The notes beneath the pieces were generated by a model that was not told the DNA's origin, did not search any database, and worked only from the letters and a program-made list of their open reading frames with translations. A DNA stretch of 8,085 bases from Saprospiraceae bacterium. GTDB taxonomy: Bacteria > Bacteroidota > Bacteroidia > Chitinophagales > Saprospiraceae. The DNA lies in contig JABDPK010000109.1 of the NCBI GenBank assembly GCA_013042795.1, forward strand, positions 1 through 8,085, read 5' to 3'. Shown piece by piece: positions 1 through 7,400 of the stretch. Made by a program: the position numbers and the translations under genes. Positions within the stretch are counted from its first letter, which is position 1. The number at the start of each line of letters is the position of its first letter.

Positions 1-759
1 CACGGCGTTGAATCCGGATTCACTATGACAACTGGCACAGTTCCCAGGAATTTGATTCCTGTGAGGATCTATGTGACATGATTTGCAATCTTGAAATTCT
101 GTACCGGAAAAAAGCTGGAAGGAAACGCCGTTTCTGCTCGTTTTTTCATGGCATTTCTTACATTCAACATCTTCGTGTTGTCCTTTCAGTGGATATTCCG
201 TAAGACTATGATCAAACCCGGGAGCTGGTCTGAATTTTTCAAAGTCATGGCATGCAAGGCAATCATTTGAAAGCGTACCCTGATGAAAATCCGAATGACA
301 GGACAGACAGTCTTCCTGTAAGCCAAGAAACGTATCTTCTCTTTTCTTAAGATCGGGTTGAGTTATATTATCAGCGACATGACAAGCACGGCATTCTATC
401 CTTCCATGAGATCCTAAAAGAGAATAACCTGTAAGTTCATGATCAAAATTATCCACATCAAAGCGAACCATTTCGAAATTAAGTCCGTGGTGATCACTAT
501 GACAATCTATGCATTCTTTTGATTTGACTTCTGAGGACGCATGGTAGCCACGATTGGTATTTACAAGAGACTGAATAAATGAATGACACTCCAGGCATTT
601 GGCTTCTGCAACCTTTTTTCCCAATTCATGACATTGGGTGCAATTAGTTATACCTTCCAGGTGCGAATGAGATTCTGCCAGTTTACCTGGAGATAATTGC
701 GCCGTGCTTTGAAAATAGCACAGCACCAGGATCAAACAATATTTTACTTTACGAATCAA
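1..759 (-). CDS. Secreted multihaem cytochrome c (at least 9 haems), 3' end beyond window
   Basis: The 253 residues in the window contain nine CXXCH haem c sites in one frame, at residues 40-44 (CTQCH), 55-59 (CLECH), 83-87 (CIDCH), 123-127 (CRACH), 151-155 (CLSCH), 167-171 (CLACH), 200-204 (CKKCH), 225-229 (CKSCH) and 241-245 (CASCH). A basic N-terminus and hydrophobic stretch (residues 3-20, ending STAQ) form a signal peptide, so the protein is periplasmic or extracytoplasmic. Extra histidines in FDH, GSH/GQH and DFH/DPH contexts could be distal haem ligands. Residues 105-181 and 182 onward are two copies of a three-haem unit. The frame has no ATG upstream of the signal peptide. I chose TTG at 759-757, 4 nt after the flavoprotein stop; ATT at 762-760 is an alternative, and a one-base indel is possible. 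It is the last gene seen of the redox operon and the likely periplasmic electron carrier. The C-terminus is off the left edge, so the total haem number is unknown. Confidence 0.93.
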   Translation of the reverse strand, partial: MIRKVKYCLILVLCYFQSTAQLSPGKLAESHSHLEGITNCTQCHELGKKVAEAKCLECHSFIQSLVNTNRGYHASSEVKSKECIDCHSDHHGLNFEMVRFDVDNFDHELTGYSLLGSHGRIECRACHVADNITQPDLKKREDTFLGLQEDCLSCHSDFHQGTLSNDCLACHDFEKFRPAPGFDHSLTEYPLKGQHEDVECKKCHEKTSRNGVSFQLFSGTEFQDCKSCHIDPHRNQIPGNCASCHSESGFNAV

Positions 760-763
760 AATG

Positions 764-2095
764 TCATTTATGTTCTTTCAGGACATACCCGAATCGTTTG
801 GTGATCTCTACACCTGCATTTTGTAAAAACTTTGTAGGCAATTCACCTCCAGCGAATATGTAAATTTTATCATTTTCAATAGTCATGGTTTCCCCTGTTT
901 CTGAAGATTCGATAACCGCATGTTTTTCATCAATTTTTACCACATTGGTATTGTACAGAACTTTTATCGAACCATCTTCGATGCTCACTTTGATACGCTC
1001 CCTGTTCTTGGGTTTGATCCTAGCAAACTTGTCTTTACGATAGGAAAGAATTACTTCATTCGTATCGGCAAGCAACATAGCTGATTCGACTGCAGAATCC
1101 CCACCACCAACCACAACGATTTTCTTTCCTGTTATCAACTCAGGTTCCAGCAATCGATATGCGACTTTCTCTGAATCTTCTCCGGGCACATTCAGTTTCC
1201 TTGGCGTTCCTCTTCTTCCAATTGCAAGGAGCACGGCATTTGAAATAAATTCCTCGCCATTAGATGTTATGGTTTTAAATCTTCCATCTTCAATAGGAAG
1301 AATTCTATCCACTTTTGTATGCTCCTGTATTATCAGCTTGTTTTCAGAGATCACTTTATTCCAAAGTGTTAATAATTCTCCCTTGGATGTGTCATATAGT
1401 TTGACTTTTCCATGCAGTGGCAGATCCATTGGAGAAGTCATCACTATTTTGTCTCTCGGAAAAGTGAATACCGTACCTCCAAGTGAATCCTGCTCAAGAG
1501 TTATTGCATTTAACTTATGTTTCCTGGCAGTCAGACTGGCGGAGATACCTGCAGGTCCAGCTCCAATAATGACAACATCCAGGATGTCATCCTTATTTTG
1601 TGGAAGACTCTTAATAATGTTCTCCATGGCCTGTTGCCCTTGTTCGACACTATTCTTGATTAATCCCATACCTCCTAGCTCCCCAGCAATAAAAATGCCA
1701 CGGATATTAGTTTCAAAATTTTGATTGACATGAGGTAAATCCACACCTCGTTTCTCTGTACCAATTCTTAAAGAAATAGCCTCGACCGGGCATGCATGAA
1801 AACAAGCACCATGACCCACACAATTACTTGCATTGATCACTGTGGCCTGCCCGTTGACAATGCCAAGAATATCTTTTTCAGGACAATCAGCGACACACGC
1901 AGCACTCCCTATACAAGTATTCAAATCGATATAGGGATGCAGGGAAACAGGTTCAAAAAGACCGTCTTCCTTGGCTTGTGCAACTTTCAATTCAACCTTT
2001 TTGGAATCCTTATTGACCTTTCTCAGGTAGAAGTAAATGACAACAGCACACAATAGAAAAACAGCACCATATATAATCAATTGTTCAATCCACAT
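764..2095 (-). CDS. Membrane-anchored ferredoxin-flavoprotein oxidoreductase (FAD/NAD(P), thioredoxin-reductase-like fold)
   Basis: This 443-residue protein has one N-terminal membrane helix (about 6-25) and then a basic linker. A two-cluster ferredoxin-like domain follows at 55-110: C61, C67 and C71-P; C92, C98 and C102-P. Residues 128-160 resemble the FAD-closing segment of pyridine nucleotide-disulfide reductases (GIFIAGELGG). The dinucleotide motif GAGPAG (178-183) binds FAD and GGGDSA (330-335), in its own Rossmann fold, binds NAD(P). The flavin domains have no CxxC, so it is not a thioredoxin reductase; the cysteine-free core is more like YpdA-type reductases. It probably passes electrons between NAD(P)H or a soluble carrier and the haem b protein encoded just upstream. 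I chose ATG 2095-2093, 1 nt after the upstream stop (TGATATG), over an in-frame ATG at 2149, which would overlap that gene by 53 nt and add 18 residues before the membrane helix. The family assignment is firm; the substrate is not known. Confidence 0.9.
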   Translation of the reverse strand: MWIEQLIIYGAVFLLCAVVIYFYLRKVNKDSKKVELKVAQAKEDGLFEPVSLHPYIDLNTCIGSAACVADCPEKDILGIVNGQATVINASNCVGHGACFHACPVEAISLRIGTEKRGVDLPHVNQNFETNIRGIFIAGELGGMGLIKNSVEQGQQAMENIIKSLPQNKDDILDVVIIGAGPAGISASLTARKHKLNAITLEQDSLGGTVFTFPRDKIVMTSPMDLPLHGKVKLYDTSKGELLTLWNKVISENKLIIQEHTKVDRILPIEDGRFKTITSNGEEFISNAVLLAIGRRGTPRKLNVPGEDSEKVAYRLLEPELITGKKIVVVGGGDSAVESAMLLADTNEVILSYRKDKFARIKPKNRERIKVSIEDGSIKVLYNTNVVKIDEKHAVIESSETGETMTIENDKIYIFAGGELPTKFLQNAGVEITKRFGYVLKEHK

Positions 2096-2096
2096 A

Positions 2097-2948
2097 TCAG
2101 AATATCCATTTATATCCAAAAGCAAGCGTGACAACAACATGTATAACAACGATGATCAGCATAATTAGCGCAAAAGGTAAATGAGCAACATGCCAGTATT
2201 TGAAAAGCTTTTGCATCGTTTGAAGACGCGCAATTCTATTTGATAATGATATTTCCTGCCTGACCGCCTTGATGATGATCTTTCTTTTCGACTTGACCAA
2301 TCCGGTAGTTTTCAGGAATCTGCCAATTTCTTTAACTCTTTTATGGTCTATCAGGTATTTGGCTACAATGCCCTTTTGTTCCCCTGAACTATCAGTGGCT
2401 GTATTAATAAGTTGTTCAAGATCATCCGGAACCTGGTTTTGACCTTTTAGTAATTCCAATGGGTCGGATTTCATCTTTTGAACTTCCTGCAAACTCAGTT
2501 CACGTCCTTCAATCGTTCTTGGAATCTGAATATAAATAAACCTGCCGATCACGCCGCTCAATACGACTGCAACCATACTCCAGAAGGCCACTGAAACTAT
2601 GCCTCCAAATTTAAAAGCAGTATGAAACAGGATTAATATCGGACCCATGGTACATAGAAAAATATGAAATTCCAGCAAGTGTTTGAGACGAATCAATTTT
2701 GAAAGAAAATTATATCTCTTCCTCAGGATATAAATACTGACACCAAATAAAATCATGAATGTTCCGATTATTCCAAGTCCATGACCATATAAGCCACTAG
2801 GCTTGAACCAATCATGCCTTGGATGATAAAATCTTTCCTCCAGAGAGGTTTGATAATAGGAATACCCTGAATAAGAAAGGTATATTGTTACTACGATAAC
2901 AATAAGGACCATGGTCCAAACATATAATCTGTGAGTGGTTTTATTCAT
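2097..2948 (-). CDS. Membrane haem b protein (cytochrome b-like), redox operon
   Basis: The 283-residue protein has about five predicted membrane helices (roughly 10-27, 55-75, 93-113, 119-140 and 255-277). A soluble basic loop of about 110 residues (142-250) lies between helices 4 and 5. Histidines that could ligate haem b sit in or at the helices: H56, H90, H95, H109, H253, H256 and H270. The spacing of H95/H109 and H256/H270 (14 residues within one helix each) is typical of bis-histidine di-haem four-helix cytochromes b. I do not recognise a named family beyond cytochrome b-like. It is first in an operon with the ferredoxin-flavoprotein (1-nt gap) and the multihaem cytochrome c, so the likely role is to carry electrons across the membrane or exchange them with quinone. 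The start ATG at 2948-2946 is supported by the hydrophobic N-terminal helix starting shortly after it. An uncleaved signal anchor at 10-27 is possible. Confidence 0.8.
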   Translation of the reverse strand: MNKTTHRLYVWTMVLIVIVVTIYLSYSGYSYYQTSLEERFYHPRHDWFKPSGLYGHGLGIIGTFMILFGVSIYILRKRYNFLSKLIRLKHLLEFHIFLCTMGPILILFHTAFKFGGIVSVAFWSMVAVVLSGVIGRFIYIQIPRTIEGRELSLQEVQKMKSDPLELLKGQNQVPDDLEQLINTATDSSGEQKGIVAKYLIDHKRVKEIGRFLKTTGLVKSKRKIIIKAVRQEISLSNRIARLQTMQKLFKYWHVAHLPFALIMLIIVVIHVVVTLAFGYKWIF

Positions 2949-2983
2949 TTGAAATTAGGGAAACATGAATTAACAATAATATA

Positions 2984-3014
2984 TACCTGCACTTGAATTT
3001 AAGATTTACAGGTA
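2984..3014. promoter_or_regulatory. Inverted repeat in the gap before the redox operon
   Basis: TACCTG (2984-2989) and CAGGTA (3009-3014) form a perfect 6-bp inverted repeat with a 19-nt spacer. The spacer holds the imperfect palindrome CTTGAATTTAAG. The repeat lies 36-66 nt upstream of the haem b gene start, in the only sizeable gap (151 nt) in this part of the window, where an operator or leader hairpin would be expected. Six base pairs in AT-rich DNA can arise by chance. I found no convincing Bacteroidota promoter (TTTG / TANNTTTG) beside it. Confidence 0.25.
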
Positions 3015-3099
3015 ATTATTAATTGTAAAAAAACTTATAAGGGAAAGACTTTGAGATTTAACGATTTTCATTTGCCAATTCGTATAAGAAGGTCTAATT

Positions 3100-3654
3100 C
3101 TAAAAAACAGTAAGGACAACATAGGACATCACACTACAGATAATAGCTGTCAGAAAAATGGTATATGCAAAACCAAGCAAAGCATATTTCCTTTCCAGGA
3201 CCAATCCATTGTAATACATGTTTTTAATCATATGATCATATATGGTATCCCTGGACTCCATCACTTCATACATCTCCTCTTTGTACTGATCAAGCGTCTT
3301 CCTGTAATAGTTGTGAAAGAATAAAACACTCTTGTCTTTGGATTTGGATCGGACAATTTTTGGCTTTAAGGCCAGGATCGCACAAATGACTGAAACACTG
3401 CAAAATACCAGCAATATTCCCAATGGAATGACGAATTCAAGTCGTTCGAGGAGTGGAGAATCTGTTAATGAAAACCCGGAACTGAAAAGAGCTATGATTA
3501 AAAAAATCAATGCTGCACAAATCGCAGTAATCATGTTTGCCTTATTGTCTGCAATAGCAATCAGCTGGATTTGCTTTTTAGTAGACGTATCCAGCATCAT
3601 TTCTGCACTAGGATCCAGCGATTTTACTATAATTTCTTCCTGCTTATCACTCAT
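3100..3654 (-). CDS. PycTM-like (Pycsar effector family, DUF5706) membrane protein, stand-alone
   Basis: The 184-residue protein has a short polar N-terminus, then the hallmark IADNKAN (34-40) leading straight into a membrane helix (41-57). A second helix is at 73-97. A cytoplasmic segment with an FFHNYY motif (112-117) and the pattern YNGLVLERKYALL (148-160) leads into a final helix (158-182). This order (D-x-K-A-N, paired helices, FF motif, KY before the last helix) matches DUF5706, the transmembrane effector domain of Pycsar anti-phage systems. It also matches the C-terminal half of HD-domain/DUF5706 proteins of Bacteroidota, but the HD domain is absent here. In Pycsar, a cyclic pyrimidine nucleotide triggers the effector to damage the membrane. 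No cyclase or nucleotide-binding domain is visible nearby, so the role is open: orphan effector, signalling membrane protein or housekeeping relative. The PrsW-family gene ends 57 nt upstream and is probably cotranscribed. Confidence 0.8.
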   Translation of the reverse strand: MSDKQEEIIVKSLDPSAEMMLDTSTKKQIQLIAIADNKANMITAICAALIFLIIALFSSGFSLTDSPLLERLEFVIPLGILLVFCSVSVICAILALKPKIVRSKSKDKSVLFFHNYYRKTLDQYKEEMYEVMESRDTIYDHMIKNMYYNGLVLERKYALLGFAYTIFLTAIICSVMSYVVLTVF

Positions 3655-3711
3655 GGTTATGGTTTTATATCAAGATAGTCAAAATGAATTATTTGAAATA
3701 ATAATCTGACT

Positions 3712-4398
3712 TCAATCATCATCATGGACAATTATCTCGTCTTTCCTGATATGGAATGCGACCTGCGTAATTATAACAACAATCGCCAAGGATACAATCG
3801 CCTGAACCCACATTCCCTTAATAAATGGAAGGAATAAAAAGTAGTCATAGTATCCATGCGCAAGAGTCGCAAAAAACAAAGCGATGATGCTATATAAGTT
3901 AGCACTGGACCTGAAAACTTTGGCTTCCCCTATAAAAAATCCCATTATAATAGCGAAGGTTGCATGTGCTGGAACAGCAGTGAACATTCTTACAATGGCG
4001 GTTCCTGCGCCACCGTTGATCACATACAGGATATTCTCGGCAGTAGCGAATCCCATTCCAATCATAACCGAATAGACTATTCCATCAAAAGGCTGGGTAA
4101 AACTTTTACTCCTGAAAAGTATTCCTCGAAGAAACAGGAATTTGGCAGCCTCCTCTACAAATCCGACAAATATCACGGCCCTGATCATCTGGTGAGCTAT
4201 ATTCTCATCGTCAATTTTTGCATAGGTATGCAGTAAGTACCCTATTCCAAGTGCGATAAAAAAACTGAGTACACCATAAAAAGCTGCCTGTAACAAGATA
4301 GGCAAGGGCTCCGGTTCTTCTATGTCTTTGTAGTATACAAATAGTGCAATTGCAACTCCAGGGACAATAGCCATGATCAACAAGAAAATCATTTCCAT
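3712..4398 (-). CDS. PrsW-family intramembrane metalloprotease
   Basis: The 228-residue protein is almost wholly hydrophobic, with about seven or eight membrane helices. It shows the conserved PrsW family (Pfam PrsW-protease) motifs in order: EEAAK (82-86), the glycine-rich GMGFATAEN (114-122), H145 within PAHATFAI, and HGYYDYF (181-187). The glutamates and histidines are the presumed metal and catalytic residues. In Bacillus subtilis PrsW performs site-1 cleavage of an anti-sigma factor (RsiW). No sigma or anti-sigma gene is in this window, so the substrate here is unknown. The acidic tail (VHDDD) is cytoplasmic by prediction. The start ATG at 4398-4396 is followed by MEMIF; a second ATG two codons later is also possible. 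It lies 44 nt after the peptidase-propeller-barrel gene and 57 nt before the PycTM-like gene, with no terminator between, which suggests one transcript. Confidence 0.9.
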   Translation of the reverse strand: MEMIFLLIMAIVPGVAIALFVYYKDIEEPEPLPILLQAAFYGVLSFFIALGIGYLLHTYAKIDDENIAHQMIRAVIFVGFVEEAAKFLFLRGILFRSKSFTQPFDGIVYSVMIGMGFATAENILYVINGGAGTAIVRMFTAVPAHATFAIIMGFFIGEAKVFRSSANLYSIIALFFATLAHGYYDYFLFLPFIKGMWVQAIVSLAIVVIITQVAFHIRKDEIIVHDDD

Positions 4399-4442
4399 TT
4401 TGATGCAATTTTAGTAACAGGAAATAAAAATATGTTTCATTA

Positions 4443-7400
4443 TTAATGTAACAATTTAAGTGAGATCATCCATTCATTATATGATCCTGGCCCATCCAGA
4501 TCCCAGGCCCTGGCATATCCAACAGATAAAGTGGAAGGCAATAATGAAAATGTTACCATCCTGAGATCAATCTGTGCACCAAGGTTCGCTATCTTATCAT
4601 CTGGTAATTCAATACTGTCTGTAAATAAGACGGATGTAAACACTGTCGGCTGTATCCAGTTTGCAAAAAAGTTAAATCCACCAAGTTTTCTGAATCTCAA
4701 AGGAGGAATTACAAATTCGGCCATACTTTTCGCGAAGGTCTTTGCAATTATTATCCGATCTGCTGAAAAGGATATTCCCGGCAATGAAAAAGGAGTTCTG
4801 TACTGTCTTGTGGCCTGGTAATCGACATAGTTATTTCCGAAGGCGCCAAAGCCAAACCTGGTAAATGGATTGAAGGTTTCACTGAATGAACTACCTACTG
4901 AATTCCTGATCCACAATGAAAAGTGACGACCTGGCAACTGCATTCCTACATCAAATGATCCTATAACCCGAGGATAAAATTTCTTTGCCGAATATGCTCC
5001 TGATACATACAGCGATGTTCTGATCCCTTTTTCAGCATCTACAGCTCCCAGGGATGCCCTTGCTGTGCTATAATTAATGGATGTACTGAGGTTTATAAAG
5101 AGGTTCTTGTCAAATCCGGCTAACAATATTTGTTGATATTCCGGTGATTGATCAAGACCGTAGAATCCACTGATCCCAAATCTGAGTGATGCCGTATTTG
5201 GTGGATCATAAAGTAACCTCTTGTCATAATTGACTCCAAGCTTTAACCCTTTACGTGAACTTTGGGAAGGACCAAATAAATCATGAAAGGCCGCTTCATT
5301 GAAACCACCATGAATATTGAATTGTCCGAAATTATAGTCAAAATTGAAATGGATCAATTCTTCATCTTCCAGTTCAACGAAGTCTTCTGCCCTGTCTTCA
5401 AGCAGCCCATTTGTCCAGGCTCTCGGAGTATATGATAATGACATATCCAGGGATTTGAACCTGAAAGGATCCGAAATCTGCATCCTGTATCCTACCCCAA
5501 CATTGTTTTTGTATCCTACAACAACCGGGTATGCATAATTAACCTGCATCTCCTTGCCTGCTATATACTTATCCTTCTTGGTGATAAGTTTTTCCATATC
5601 TACATCTGCCTTACCTGGAATCGGAATCTGCCAGTCAATTAATTCAGGATATTTTTCTACAGTGATATTACCCAGGAAATCTATATTCGACAAGTTATCA
5701 ACTGTTGTGTTTGGAATATATACAGGCTGAAAACCATCACTTGTAAAATTGAATGCAAACAATCTGTCATCATCTATATATACAGGTCTGAATAATCCTG
5801 TCAAACTGTTACTGACTGCTGAAATTTCCTTACTCTCAACATGTATTCTGAAGATATTACTCACTCCAGTATAGTAGGACGATCCAAATAAATATTCACC
5901 ATCCGGTGTGAATCTGAATGACTGGGGGGATGCCACAGAAAAATTAAACAATGTATCAGGTTGAAATTCACCATTATCCAAATCTTCCATCTTATATAAT
6001 AATAGAGACTGGCTCCCTTGAAGATCAGTAACAGCTGCAGACAGGTACTTTCCGTCAGGAGACACATCGATGTCAAATGCATCATGTCCATAAGGATATG
6101 TATACACCTGATCCCAATCACCATAAGGTGTTAAAATTTTATCGTCTTTTGGCTTCTGATCTATCCTTGTAATGGTTGAAAATCCATTAAGGTGTTTTAT
6201 GCCCCAGATAGATTTATCAGACTGGTCAAAAGCAAGATCTCCTGTCCTGACATCTTTTTGCAGTAATGTTTTTGTATTTGTCTTAATATCCAATTCATTC
6301 AGGTCACGCCATTTATCATTATCCGTTGTGAAGTATAGTTTTTCTGCCTCAGCATCATATGTCATGGAACTCACATAAAACAGTGCAGCACCTTTGACAT
6401 CGATCAGACTTTTGAGTTTGCCGGTTGAGAGATCAAGAGAGGCAATATGTGGCACTTTACCTGGGTTATTCACAGCTACATAAATACAGTTTCTCTTTTC
6501 ATCATGAAAAGCATAGGAAACGGATCCAATGGCTTCTTCGGTAATCGGTGTATATTCTGTAACAGGATGTTGCTTGAGATTATTAATATTATTTGTTTGC
6601 CACTCCCTTTCGAATGTCAGCCATTCATCCCACTCTTTTGTGATTTTCTTACCGAAAACTTTCTTGAATTGCCCGGAGAAAAATGCCCTGCTTCCATTAT
6701 TTCTTTTGACCCAATCTATGATTTTATCAGGACCGTATTTATAGGCCAGGTGACCATAGAATCTTGTTCCATACAAATAAGAGTTCGTCCTCCCCTGGAA
6801 ATCAGAAGTGACGCCTTCGGATTCAAGGCCTTGTGCACTATAAATATGTGCATCTTCAAGAATCCTTGTTCGAAAGACCATTTCATCATAACTGCCTAAA
6901 GCAAGACCAAGTCCTCCACTCATCCATGTTTCAATATAGGATGCAATTCCTTCATGATACCAGCGCGGAGAATATCGTCTCGGGTTTGTCAGATAACTAT
7001 AAAACATAGAGACAGGATCCGATGCGGACGGGTCGACCTTTCCCATGAAAAAGTTTCTGAAAAAACGATCGGACCGGTTGGCATTGTCAAGTGCTACAAC
7101 ATGAACCAATTCATGGTTCATCATCGTAAATACTCTCTCGCCTGCCGGGCTGGTTTCAAAAGCATAACTAAAAGGGGACAATCCCATGCTTATGGCATTT
7201 TGAGGAACAGCAGTCGCACCTGCATTACCATAATCACCAAAATCCTGGATAAGCAAAGAAATTTTTTCCGAAGGTTCATAATCGAATAATTCCTTATGGA
7301 ACTGTAGAGCGCTATGAAAACAACGACCGGCATGTGAAAGAATATAATTATGCCCAAAGTCATATGTCACGAGACTCATTTCCTCGGTCTCAATCATATC

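Noticed and set aside
25..642. Regularly spaced ATGRCA...GCA motifs as a DNA repeat or CRISPR array
   Set aside because: They are the reverse complement of CXXCH haem codons, all in one frame, with variable spacing of 24 to 120 nt.
1269..1724. Plus-strand open frame of 151 codons
   Set aside because: It lies wholly within the flavoprotein gene on the opposite strand and its translation has no recognisable domain. The other plus-strand frames in the window are likewise opposite well-supported minus-strand genes.
764..2095. Calling the flavoprotein a thioredoxin reductase
   Set aside because: The flavin and NAD(P) domains contain no CxxC redox pair. All cysteines outside the membrane helix are in the ferredoxin motifs.
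2096..2149. Longer N-terminus for the flavoprotein (start at 2149)
   Set aside because: It would overlap the haem b gene by 53 nt and add a second hydrophobic-basic stretch before the membrane helix. The ATG at 2095, 1 nt after the upstream stop, explains the protein better.
3027..3045. Terminator after the PycTM-like gene (T7 run preceded by CTTATAAG on the minus strand)
   Set aside because: The T-run is real, but the only upstream palindrome is 8 bp with no loop and AT-rich, so no stable hairpin forms. The evidence is too weak to list.
3100..3654. A complete Pycsar defence system
   Set aside because: No nucleotide cyclase gene is present in the window; only an effector-like membrane protein is seen.
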